This document shows, piece by piece, positions 1-7,710 of a stretch of DNA of 64,000 nucleotides. Source of the stretch: CBDAKK01 sp965196605. GTDB lineage: Bacteria; Spirochaetota; Spirochaetia; WTKD01; G963693115. The notes under the pieces were generated by a model. It saw nothing but the letters and a program-made list of their open reading frames with translations, had not been told where the DNA came from and made no database searches. The stretch's first letter is position 1, and each line of letters begins with the position of its first letter. A program made the position numbers and the translations under genes. Where the stretch lies: NCBI GenBank assembly GCA_965196605.1, contig CBDAKK010000001.1:421403-485402 (forward strand). The letters are read 5' to 3'.

Positions 1-478
1 GCGCATGCCAATTTTGTATTTTGTTGATGATATTTTGCACAAGGCGTACGGCACTTAAAAACGCGCCAACGACAATGGACATGTAGACAAAGACGTAGGA
101 AATGCGTATTGCCGCAGCGTATTGTCCTAAGCGGTAGGTGTTTATATTAAGCCGAATGCCGTAAATTACGACAATGGCGCAATAACAGACAAACAACACA
201 TCTCCTAAAATAATAACGATGCGGCGCATGGTCTCGGGCATGCGTTTTAAGGCAAACATGACTCTCACATGCCTACGCGTGCGGCAGGAGTAACTAATGC
301 CGAGGTAGATTATCCAAATAAACAAGTAGCGCGATAATTCCTCTGCCCACGGAAAGGCTGAGTTAAACACATAGCGCATGACAACCTGCGCAAAAACTAT
401 CACCGTCATGGACAGAGAAAACATCACAATAATAAGCGACTCGAAATTCATATCGAGCCATTTGAAAATACACCGCAA
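1..478 (-). CDS. TRAP transporter small permease (DctQ), 3' end outside window
   Basis: This is the small membrane subunit of a tripartite ATP-independent periplasmic (TRAP) transporter. It bridges the large permease DctM and the substrate-binding protein DctP in the inner membrane. I translated about 159 codons from a TTG at 478, preceded by GGGAG at 7 nt spacing. The protein starts LRCIFKWLDMNFESL and shows hydrophobic segments, with the DctQ-like VMRYVFNSAFPWAEELSRY region around residue 35. No stop occurs before the window edge. It lies 25 nt downstream of the dctP-like gene on the same strand, so both should be one operon; the large subunit presumably follows outside the window. Family assignment rests on hydrophobicity, the WAEELSRY-type motif and context. 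Confidence 0.85.
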   Translation of the reverse strand, partial: MRCIFKWLDMNFESLIIVMFSLSMTVIVFAQVVMRYVFNSAFPWAEELSRYLFIWIIYLGISYSCRTRRHVRVMFALKRMPETMRRIVIILGDVLFVCYCAIVVIYGIRLNINTYRLGQYAAAIRISYVFVYMSIVVGAFLSAVRLVQNIINKIQNWHA

Positions 479-503
479 CGAGTTACTCCCCTAGGTACAA
501 AGG

Positions 504-1508
504 CTATCGCGCCTTATCTACCGCATCAATAACAAAGTCGTACAACTCGGCTCCCGTAAGCTCGCGCACTTGCGCTTGTGTTGGCCCGTTAAGCCTTTCA
601 GAAAGGGCTTGTTTAAATTCATCACTGACCGTGTTGACTTCTATGCCGCCTTCGCTTTTCATGAGCTCGAGGTACTCAGCACTCAGCGCTGCGGCAAGCT
701 CTCTTTGTTTTACTATGGTCTCCTTTGCAATGCCATCAAGTGCCGTTTGTTCCGCCGCGCTCAAGGAGTCCCAAAAAGGCTTATTCATAACCAGTAAGTA
801 ATTGGTGTAAATATGCTCCGTGAGACTAATGTACTTTTGCGCCTCAAAAAAGCGTTGCGTGTACATAGACCCAACGGCGCTCTCTTGACCATCAAGCAAA
901 CCTTGCTGCAAGGAGGTGAAAATTTCACCAAATGACATGGGGATGGGCGCTGCGCCCGCAGAGTCCCACGCGGCAATTTGCAAAGGGTTGGAGGCAGCGC
1001 GTATCTTAAGCCCCGCCAAATCATCAAGCGTAGTAATGGGCGCGCGCGAATTAGACATGCTGCGCATGCCAACTTCCATGTACCCAAAGCCATGCAGACC
1101 TAAGGGTTCTAAAACCTTGAGCAAGGCTTGCCCCGCCTCACCGTCATATGACCGGTACGCGTGCTCCGCTGAGTCGAACAAGTAAAACACGTCAAAAACA
1201 TTGAATTCGGGTATGGAGGATGAAAGCAGCACTGTGGCGGGCGCCGTCATTTCCAAGTTGCCCTGCTGCACCGTGTCAAACAACTCCTTTGCGTTGCCCA
1301 GTTGCGCTGCGGGAAAAATTTGCACTTCTAAGTCTAAGTCCTCACTTTCTTGCACGCGCTCTTGCAAAAACAAAAACGCCTGATGCAAGGCCGAATTCTC
1401 TTGGCTGTCATGCCCTATGCGCAGTACTTTTTTCTCTTGTCCCTTTGTGCACGCCGCAAGCGCAAGCACGCACATAATAAAAATTCCCAATAGTGTATTT
1501 TTTTTCAT
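504..1508 (-). CDS. dctP: TRAP transporter substrate-binding lipoprotein (DctP family)
   Basis: This is the extracytoplasmic solute receptor of the TRAP system. It binds a carboxylate-type substrate and delivers it to the DctQ/DctM permease. The N-terminus MKKNTLLGIFIMCVLALAAC is a lipoprotein signal peptide with lipobox LAAC, so the protein should be membrane-anchored by its Cys. DctP features include GLKIRAASNPLQIAAW around residue 170 and the PMSFGEIFTSLQQGLLDGQE stretch, which resembles the family signature. Length 334 aa is normal. I chose ATG 1508 because it starts the signal peptide and has GAGAGG about 10 nt upstream; an in-frame ATG at 1526 is less likely. The substrate cannot be told from sequence. 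The cupin gene upstream may act on the imported compound (inference). Confidence 0.92.
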   Translation of the reverse strand: MKKNTLLGIFIMCVLALAACTKGQEKKVLRIGHDSQENSALHQAFLFLQERVQESEDLDLEVQIFPAAQLGNAKELFDTVQQGNLEMTAPATVLLSSSIPEFNVFDVFYLFDSAEHAYRSYDGEAGQALLKVLEPLGLHGFGYMEVGMRSMSNSRAPITTLDDLAGLKIRAASNPLQIAAWDSAGAAPIPMSFGEIFTSLQQGLLDGQESAVGSMYTQRFFEAQKYISLTEHIYTNYLLVMNKPFWDSLSAAEQTALDGIAKETIVKQRELAAALSAEYLELMKSEGGIEVNTVSDEFKQALSERLNGPTQAQVRELTGAELYDFVIDAVDKAR

Positions 1509-1544
1509 AATCGTAAATCCTCTCATTATTACAAGACAGTCATA

Positions 1545-2150
1545 TTATGCGTTGTACATTTTTTCCAGCATTTCCGCATTGAGTTGTTCAAAGTTATCGG
1601 GCTTTTTCATGCGCCCGTCATCATCAGATTCAAAGCCCATTTCGCGTGCCTTGCGAATAACAGACGGCGCCCAGTGTGGGTCCTTGCCCTCAAAAACCTC
1701 ATGCGACTCCAAAACGGCAAAGCACCATGCAGGCTCAGAACCTATGTTTTCAAAACGGCGCCACAAGCCGGGCGGAAAGGAAATTAAATCCCATCTTCCT
1801 AAATCCACGTAATGTTCTGAATCGTTTTCTGGGTCATTGCCATACCAAAAACGCCAGCTACCCTCCAGCGGCATAAAAACCTCAATATAATCGTGCGTGT
1901 GATACGCGGGGCCATTTCCATTGGGCATGGCTTTAAACATGCCAATTTGAAAATCATGTGGCTGCGTTAATATGGGCTTGAAGTCGGGGTTTTCACTTGC
2001 CGTGTCCCCTACCACAGCGTAATTAAGCCTATGATGTCCGGGAAGCAGACTATCGATGAACATTAATGGAACTGCATTCTCTTTGTTCAAATCACCAAAG
2101 CGCACCACACGCTTGAGCATTTCTTCTTTAGAAACTTGTGGGTGTTTCAT
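1545..2150 (-). CDS. Cupin-domain protein
   Basis: A 201-aa single-domain cupin, probably a cytosolic metal-binding enzyme or sensor. The first cupin motif is seen in YHTHDYIEVFMPLEGSW (about residues 82-98), with two His two apart as metal ligands followed by the conserved Glu and Gly. The second motif region is around SFPPGLWRRFENIG. The start is well supported by GGAGG 5 nt before ATG. It is co-directional with the TRAP genes (gap about 36 nt), suggesting one operon in which it modifies or senses the transported substrate. The reaction is unknown: cupins include isomerases, dioxygenases, decarboxylases and pure binding proteins. Confidence 0.8.
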   Translation of the reverse strand: MKHPQVSKEEMLKRVVRFGDLNKENAVPLMFIDSLLPGHHRLNYAVVGDTASENPDFKPILTQPHDFQIGMFKAMPNGNGPAYHTHDYIEVFMPLEGSWRFWYGNDPENDSEHYVDLGRWDLISFPPGLWRRFENIGSEPAWCFAVLESHEVFEGKDPHWAPSVIRKAREMGFESDDDGRMKKPDNFEQLNAEMLEKMYNA

Positions 2151-2220
2151 GATACCTCCGTATAATTTTTATTATTTCTAATAATTTTTATTATACCTAT
2201 ATACATGGTGATTTTGTTTT

Positions 2221-2240
2221 TGTGGGGGCAAGCCCCCACA
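2221..2240. repeat. GTGGGGG/CCCCCAC hairpin, copy 1 of 6
   Basis: Perfect 9-bp inverted repeat TGTGGGGGC / GCCCCCACA with a 2-nt loop. Five similar elements lie at 3423, 30167, 30535, 30655 and 30968. None is followed by a T-run on either strand, so they are not ordinary intrinsic terminators. Confidence 0.8.
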
Positions 2241-3305
2241 CCCCCAAGTATTAAGTGAACGCTTCTTATGCCGTCCATGGCACAGGCATCGCGCGTTTGA
2301 ACTTTCGACTTTGATGCAAGCTCCATGCTTGCGTACAGTATCTCTGTTATTACTGCTTTAGCACACAGGATGTTTTGCTATAAGTTCCATGTCTGTGTCG
2401 CACCGTCCATGGCGCCCCCTTAGCCCCGTGATGTCGGCTCCATATTAATTACACGGGACTCCATCCTGCTTCGCAGATACGCAGTCACTGCTGACAACTG
2501 CATCCAGCGGAGCAACGCGGAGCGTAACATGGATACTCGCAGACATTGGGGCGGTCGTTTGCTCCGCTCCATTTAACGTTTCTAGCCGCACCGTCCTTGG
2601 CAGCCTTAATGCCCCATGATGTCGGCTCCATGTTAATTACACGGGACTCCATCCCGCTTCGCGGACATGGGGCGGCTGTCCATCCTTGGCGCCCAATCTG
2701 TGCCATCCGTGGCACGGGCGTCGCCCGTTCTTCGTGCTCACGACTTTGGTGCGAGTACTCCATTTTTGCTACGCTGCGCTCCGCTATCTAAATGTCAGTA
2801 CCCCCTCGCTTCGCTCGTGACTTTTTGATTCTTTTTCATAATTGCACTTGTGCCTTGCTCCCTATGGCGTTAGCCTCACTCGCGTAGCTTCCTAGACTCC
2901 GTTCCTTAGTCCCTATGGCGTAGCCCCGCAACTGCACCACTTCTTTAGGTGCGAGTGCCCTATTTCTGCACCGTCCATGGCGCTCTTATTTGCCCCATCC
3001 ATGGGGCGAGCGACCGCTGCGCTCCGCAATCTGAATGTCAGCACCCGTTCGCTACGCTCTCGACATTTTTTCTTTGGTACCTTTCTTGTTGTCGCTTGCT
3101 CTATTTCATGTTCCATCCTTGGCGCCCCTCAGCCCCATCCGTGGGGCGGTCGTCCACTAACGCTCCACCATCTAGCAGTGGCGCCCGCTCGCTCTGCTCG
3201 CGTTATTTCGAAAAAAGAAAAAAGTTGGGAGCCGTTAGGCGAGCGGCTAGAAACGATTAAAATAAGTGTCGCAACGCGACACAGAGATGGAACTTATAGC
3301 AAGTA

Positions 3306-3350
3306 CGGCCATCCGAATAGATAGCGTATTTAGAATAGCTCCTTGGCAAC
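3306..3350. repeat. 45-bp dispersed repeat, copy 1
   Basis: The block beginning CGGCCATCCGAATAGATAG and ending CTCCTTGGCAAC recurs at 30829-30873 with two differences. In both places it lies directly beside a GTGGGGG hairpin. Confidence 0.85.
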
Positions 3351-3422
3351 AAAAGGCATTCATAAAAAACTGCGTAAGCCCTCGCGCGCGGAGCGCAGAC
3401 AAGCGTGATATTTCGTGGGGGG

Positions 3423-3443
3423 TGTGGGGGAGACTCCCCCACA
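3423..3443. repeat. GTGGGGG/CCCCCAC hairpin, copy 2 of 6
   Basis: Ten-bp stem TGTGGGGGAG / CTCCCCCACA with a one-base spacer. It ends just downstream of the small gene at 3457-3741. There is no T-run in the direction needed for termination of that gene. Confidence 0.8.
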
Positions 3444-3456
3444 AAAAAACCATTTG

Positions 3457-3741
3457 TTACTTACACGCTATGGTCAAGCCTGTCTTTGTTTTTTTTACAT
3501 AGAGAGATGCGTCTTTGACATGGAGTACATAGTCGGGTTCATGAGGGACTTGAGGCGGCGCTGGTGAAATTTTGCAAAGTTCCCTCATAAGGCTGATCTT
3601 ACCGTTCGCTTCACCCGTCATTTTACCAAGTTCATGCCACTTTTCTCGCGTTGTTACGTAGGTCAGCACACCCGTTGTAAAGGCAATAATAAGGCAGCAC
3701 ATACTCGCCACGCCGAAAGTCACAAATATTTTTAGTTTCAT
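3457..3741 (-). CDS. Small hypothetical membrane-anchored protein
   Basis: A 94-aa unrecognised protein. Residues 1-29 form a hydrophobic N-terminal segment (MKLKIFVTFGVASMCCLIIA), a membrane anchor or signal peptide. The rest is polar and ends with DASLYVKKTKTGLTIACK. No Shine-Dalgarno site is visible. The start codon sits inside an 8-bp inverted repeat, CATGTAGA-CAT-TCTACATG. Its 5' end (first about 16 codons) lies inside the 129-bp direct repeat whose other copy abuts the hsd operon, so it probably used to follow hsdM-S directly before an NHL gene was inserted. A real gene is plausible but not proven. Confidence 0.5.
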   Translation of the reverse strand: MKLKIFVTFGVASMCCLIIAFTTGVLTYVTTREKWHELGKMTGEANGKISLMRELCKISPAPPQVPHEPDYVLHVKDASLYVKKTKTGLTIACK

Positions 3742-3824
3742 GTAGACATTCTACATGCACTCTCGCTCATGCTTCAAAGCTTAGGCTCATGTACTACCAC
3801 AGCTCGGCTAGTATTGCGTCAATT
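3696..3824. repeat. 129-bp direct repeat, copy A
   Basis: Identical to 5159-5287 at 127 of 129 positions, in the same orientation. It contains the start of the 94-aa gene, the TGTAGA inverted repeat and a copy of the last codons of the hsdM-S fusion. The two copies bracket a 1334-bp segment carrying one NHL lipoprotein gene. Confidence 0.95.
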
Positions 3825-3911
3825 ATTTTTAGAAAACAAATTAAGGGGCTTGCACATGCGCACTTAGGTACATGTCATATGTCGATGCTGTGCTGCCTAG
3901 TATATTACTTT

Positions 3912-5036
3912 TTATTTGTATTCCAACTTCCTAATCACATGTGCCGTGTAATCGACAACGTAGAGTAAGCTGTCATTCACTAGTGCTATTCCGTCTGGAA
4001 ACCCAAATTCGACTACGCTTCCATTTTCATCTTTAAAACTTTTGACAACCGTGATAACTTTTTTTGTATCAAAATCAATTTTCTGAATACGCTTATTTTC
4101 AGAGTCGGTAACATAGAGCGACCCGTCTTGAGCTACGGCTATTTCATTTGGTCCCTTAAAAGTAGCTGTCTTTCCATCCTCGTCTTGGAAATCCTCGGCA
4201 ATAGTCTCTACATTCTTCGTTGTAACATCAATTTTACGAATGCAATGATTACTATAATCAGCAACATAGAGTGCCCCATCCGCGGCTATTGCCATGCCGG
4301 CCGGGGCGTCAAATTGAGCTGCAGTTCCAACTGCATCATTGTAGCCTCTAGCTCCGCTACCTGCGATGGTCTCCACTTTGCTCGTTGTAAAATTTATTTT
4401 TAGAATACGATGACTATTCTGATCAGCAACATAGAGCGAACCATCGCTCGCTACCAGAACTGCATCTGGATGATTAAACGTAGCTATGTTGCCTGTATCG
4501 TCTTTGAAATTCGAAGCTACAGTTGTAACTGTATCATTTGCGATATCAATCTTACGAATGCGATTATTATAAGTATCAGCAACATAAAGTACATCATTAG
4601 AAGCTACCGCTATTCCAAATGGCTGACTAAATTGAGATTTGGCTAGCGTTGTATCCCCGGCTTCAGTCCCACCACCGGCTATGGTGCTCACAGCTCCTGT
4701 AGCGGGATTTATTTTTCGGATACGGTGATTCAGAGAATCGGTGACATAGAGTGATCCATCATCCGCCATGGCCATGCCAGACGGCTTATCAAATTGAGCA
4801 TCCGCTCCTGTTGCGTCATTGTATCCTCTAGAACCTCCAGCTATGGTCGTAACATACCACACCTTCGGTTTTGATGGAGCAGGTATTTTCGGGGGGCTTG
4901 GCGTTTTCGGTGGCTCCGTTTTTGTTACACTTTGTGTAGACGTCCCCGTGCCCCCGCTGCCTGGACACGAAAGAACACCAATCCCTAATACAACCGATAC
5001 TATTAACAATAGTTTTTTTGCTGTTACATTACCCAT
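3912..5036 (-). CDS. NHL-repeat beta-propeller lipoprotein (copy 1)
   Basis: A predicted surface or periplasmic lipoprotein of about 374 aa. From ATG 5036 the signal is MGNVTAKKLLLIVSVVLG followed by lipobox VLSC. A Pro/Thr-rich linker of about 35 residues follows, then about six NHL repeats of the form DGSLYVADxxNHRIRKI, each introduced by a TIAGG-type turn. NHL repeats fold as beta-propellers that bind proteins or sugars; the ligand is unknown. No catalytic motif is visible. Homologues lie at 12.5 and 13.9 kb. In-frame starts upstream (5048, 5072) would place a hydrophobic run before the signal, so I prefer 5036. The gene sits alone between two 129-bp direct repeats, as if inserted behind hsdM-S. 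Confidence 0.85.
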   Translation of the reverse strand: MGNVTAKKLLLIVSVVLGIGVLSCPGSGGTGTSTQSVTKTEPPKTPSPPKIPAPSKPKVWYVTTIAGGSRGYNDATGADAQFDKPSGMAMADDGSLYVTDSLNHRIRKINPATGAVSTIAGGGTEAGDTTLAKSQFSQPFGIAVASNDVLYVADTYNNRIRKIDIANDTVTTVASNFKDDTGNIATFNHPDAVLVASDGSLYVADQNSHRILKINFTTSKVETIAGSGARGYNDAVGTAAQFDAPAGMAIAADGALYVADYSNHCIRKIDVTTKNVETIAEDFQDEDGKTATFKGPNEIAVAQDGSLYVTDSENKRIQKIDFDTKKVITVVKSFKDENGSVVEFGFPDGIALVNDSLLYVVDYTAHVIRKLEYK

Positions 5037-5158
5037 GTTATAATGCATAGGAAATAACAAAAGCAGAATCAAATTTTTTAATTAAAATTTCATTAAATGA
5101 AAGCTTTGTGTTCGCAGTCCCATGAATTACATACACGCCTGTATAGCAATGCTATAGT

Positions 5159-5287
5159 AGCACATACTCGCCACGCCGAAAGTCGTAAATATTTTTAGTT
5201 TCATGTAGACATTCTACATGCACTCTCGCTCATGCTTCAAAGCTTAGGCTCATGTACTACCACAGCTCGGCTAGTATTGCGTCAATT
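5159..5287. repeat. 129-bp direct repeat, copy B
   Basis: Partner of 3696-3824. This copy contains the genuine 3' end of the hsdM-S gene (stop at 5257) and a truncated remnant of the 5' end of the 94-aa gene, so the sequence between the repeats looks like an insertion or recombination product. Confidence 0.95.
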
Positions 5288-7710
5288 TTTTTTTGCATTG
5301 CCTGAGCAAGAGTTTTGCATTGTTCTACAGCTTGTTGCTCCGCATCAATTTCTGCGACTATGCGCTCTTGCACTTCTAGGGGTGGGAGGGGGATTTGTAC
5401 AGATTTTACTAAATCCTTGTTTAGGTTTTTTACGGTTCCTCCTCTTGCTAATCTCAAATATTGCTCCTGTAAAAATTTTGTTCCTAAAATTTGATAAAGA
5501 AAATCTGTAGTTATTTGTTGCTTGTCTGTAATTCTAATTAATAACCAACCATCATGAATTGCACCATTAATTTTTACAATATAGGGTCTACCAAAACTCA
5601 TCGAGTTAGAAAGTATAAAGTCTCCTTCTTTTACTAACCTTGTACTCGAAACACCTTCTCTTTTTATTTTCTGTTTTGTTTTAGTCACATATTTATCTTC
5701 TACTGCAACATCGCCTATCTTTATCCAATTTATTCCATTTTCATCTTTTGTAATATATTTTTCTATAGGCCTTGGAGACCCACCTCTTTGAATCTCACAC
5801 ACCTCCCCCAAGGCCACCAGCGGCCACTGCGCGTCAATGGTAAAGCGCGGCTTCCAGTGTTCAGTGACTTGCTTTGTTCCGTCTATGACGCTTTGGCACT
5901 GTGTAATTTCCTCGACTATATGTTCTTGCACCTCCAGCGGCGGCAGGGGGATTTTGAGATTTGAATATTCTGAAATCCAATAACGTTTATGTTGTGTAGG
6001 AATAAATTGTATTTTTTGCATCATGTAAAAAACAAATTTGACGTTTGCTTTTTCATTTGCTTTCAAAATTTTCATAGCCGATGATTTTACTTTAAAAGAA
6101 AAATTTACAAATTTTATTGCTGTAGTAAAATCATCAAAAATTATTACAGGTAATTTCTCATTAGGAAATATATTTTCTATTTCATTTGTATAACCTAATA
6201 TAAAAGACTTTCCCGCTGTTAAAACAGGGATTTTATACTCATGCTTGTAGTCTGTAGAAGATACTATATAATTTGTTGGTTGCTCATATACCAAAACCTC
6301 CCCCAACGCCACTAGTGGCCACTTTGCATTGCGGTAGTCTGTCGTCTCACGGTAGCGTTCGGCGCTAAGGTTGTACTGGCCGTCTTCAGCTATGCGTGCT
6401 TTTTTCGCCGCAAAGGCGTGCGTGTTGTTTTCTTCCAACTCCTGCGTCTTTTGCCAACGCTGCAATGCGCGCAAGGCCTCGGGCAGGTCGTTTTTTTCCA
6501 CGGGGCGTCTTTGGGCGCCCAAGTCGTAGCCGTCGTGTTCCACCTTCACAAACAAAACTTCGTCACGCCCTTGCTTGTGAATTGCGCGGTCAAGAAACAA
6601 AATGCTCGTCTTCACCCCGCTGTAGGGTTGAAACACGCCGCTGGGCAAACTCACCACCGCATAGAGCCCCCAATCTTCTATAAGTTTTTTACGCAAAGCC
6701 TTGTAGGCATGGGCAGTTTGAAACACAATGCCCTCGGGTACAATAATGCCCGCCCTGCCATTGGGACACAAATGCTCAGCAATGTAGTCCACAAAAAGCA
6801 CTTCCGAACGCTTTGCATCAACGCTAAATTCTTTGTGCGGGGTTATTCCACCCTTGGGCGTCATAAAGGGCGGGTTTGCCAATATAATATCAAAATCGTC
6901 CTTCCAACGTATGTCGCTTGTAAGCGTGTCGTACTCATATATTTTAGGCTCCACAAATTTATGCAGGTACAAATTCACAAGAGCAAGTCTGACCATGTCA
7001 GGTGAAATGTCGTACCCCACAATACTTTTTCCAAGCTCGGTTTTTTCATTAGGAGTGAGCGTCAGGTCGGAGTTTTGCTCCACTATGTGCTTGTAGGCTG
7101 AAATCAAAAAGCCCGCCGTTCCGCATTCAGGGTCGAGAATGCTGTGGTCTTTTTGCGGGTTCACAGCTTCTACCACAAAGTCAATAATGTGGCGCGGCGT
7201 ACGAAACTGCCCCGCATTTCCTTGACTACCCATAATAGAAAGCAAATACTCAAAAGCGTTTCCCAAGCTCTCGCTGTTATCATAAGTGAAGTTATTTATT
7301 TCGTTCAAAAAAAGCCTTAATGTCCGCGCATCGCGAAAAGGCAAAAATGCCCCCTTGAAAATGTCGCGGAAAAACTGTGGAATCTGGCTGTGTTTGGGCA
7401 GCATCTCAAGCGCCTCTCCATACAAGCTCAGTTTTTGCTCGGATGTACACGTGCCATGCATCAGTTTTCTCCACGAATACTGCGCGTACTTCTTCTCTTT
7501 CTTCTCCTCGTCCTCCTCGGTAGCATCTATATAATCTACAAAAAAAGTTGCCTTTCCCCCAAGTTTTTCGGACTCCCTATCAATGTCATCCATAAACTTG
7601 AAAATGAGCGCGATGGTAATTTGTTCCACCTGCGCCTTGGGGTCGGGCACCTTACCTACTAAGACGTCTCTCGCAGCGTCTATACTGCGTCTTGCCTCTT
7701 GGTCTAACAC
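5257..7710 (-). CDS. Type I restriction-modification fused methylase-specificity subunit (HsdM-HsdS)
   Basis: An 817-aa fusion of the N6-adenine methyltransferase and the DNA-recognition subunit of a type I system. Residues 1-150 form the HsdM N-terminal helical domain. The SAM-binding motif DPECGTAGFL is at about 193-202 and catalytic NPPF at about 279-282. From about residue 465 two target-recognition half-domains follow, each starting WPLVALGEV and each ending in the conserved IPLPPLEVQE(H/R)IV helix, as expected for an HsdS with two TRDs. The GTG start at 7710 overlaps the hsdR stop (TAGTG), implying translational coupling. The last codons lie in a 129-bp repeat and include an A9 run. HsdM and HsdS are usually separate proteins, so the fusion is unusual but appears intact. 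Confidence 0.93.
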   Translation of the reverse strand: MLDQEARRSIDAARDVLVGKVPDPKAQVEQITIALIFKFMDDIDRESEKLGGKATFFVDYIDATEEDEEKKEKKYAQYSWRKLMHGTCTSEQKLSLYGEALEMLPKHSQIPQFFRDIFKGAFLPFRDARTLRLFLNEINNFTYDNSESLGNAFEYLLSIMGSQGNAGQFRTPRHIIDFVVEAVNPQKDHSILDPECGTAGFLISAYKHIVEQNSDLTLTPNEKTELGKSIVGYDISPDMVRLALVNLYLHKFVEPKIYEYDTLTSDIRWKDDFDIILANPPFMTPKGGITPHKEFSVDAKRSEVLFVDYIAEHLCPNGRAGIIVPEGIVFQTAHAYKALRKKLIEDWGLYAVVSLPSGVFQPYSGVKTSILFLDRAIHKQGRDEVLFVKVEHDGYDLGAQRRPVEKNDLPEALRALQRWQKTQELEENNTHAFAAKKARIAEDGQYNLSAERYRETTDYRNAKWPLVALGEVLVYEQPTNYIVSSTDYKHEYKIPVLTAGKSFILGYTNEIENIFPNEKLPVIIFDDFTTAIKFVNFSFKVKSSAMKILKANEKANVKFVFYMMQKIQFIPTQHKRYWISEYSNLKIPLPPLEVQEHIVEEITQCQSVIDGTKQVTEHWKPRFTIDAQWPLVALGEVCEIQRGGSPRPIEKYITKDENGINWIKIGDVAVEDKYVTKTKQKIKREGVSSTRLVKEGDFILSNSMSFGRPYIVKINGAIHDGWLLIRITDKQQITTDFLYQILGTKFLQEQYLRLARGGTVKNLNKDLVKSVQIPLPPLEVQERIVAEIDAEQQAVEQCKTLAQAMQKKIDAILAELW

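Larger units (their letters stand above)
2151..3456. repeat. Repeat island I (gene-free, modular repeats)
   Basis: About 1.3 kb without a credible gene. The open frames in it are short, lack ribosome sites and run through repeats on both strands. It contains GTGGGGG hairpins at 2221-2240 and 3423-3443, two tandem copies of a unit containing GATGTCGGCTCCAT (about 2425-2475 and 2615-2667), two copies of a CGCTGCGCTCCGC...AATGTCAG module (2767-2820, 3015-3064), and a 45-bp block at 3306-3350. Most of these modules recur in a second island 27 kb away (29565-31067), some in inverted orientation. CCATGG-type and TCGCTTCGCTCG-type words recur throughout. Function unknown. Confidence 0.75.

Noticed and set aside
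2221..2240. GTGGGGG hairpins as intrinsic terminators
   Set aside because: No T-run follows on either strand at most copies, and several are far from any gene end.
2485..3324. Several 60-115 codon open frames in repeat island I
   Set aside because: They overlap one another on both strands, are made of repeat modules, lack ribosome sites and have low-complexity translations.
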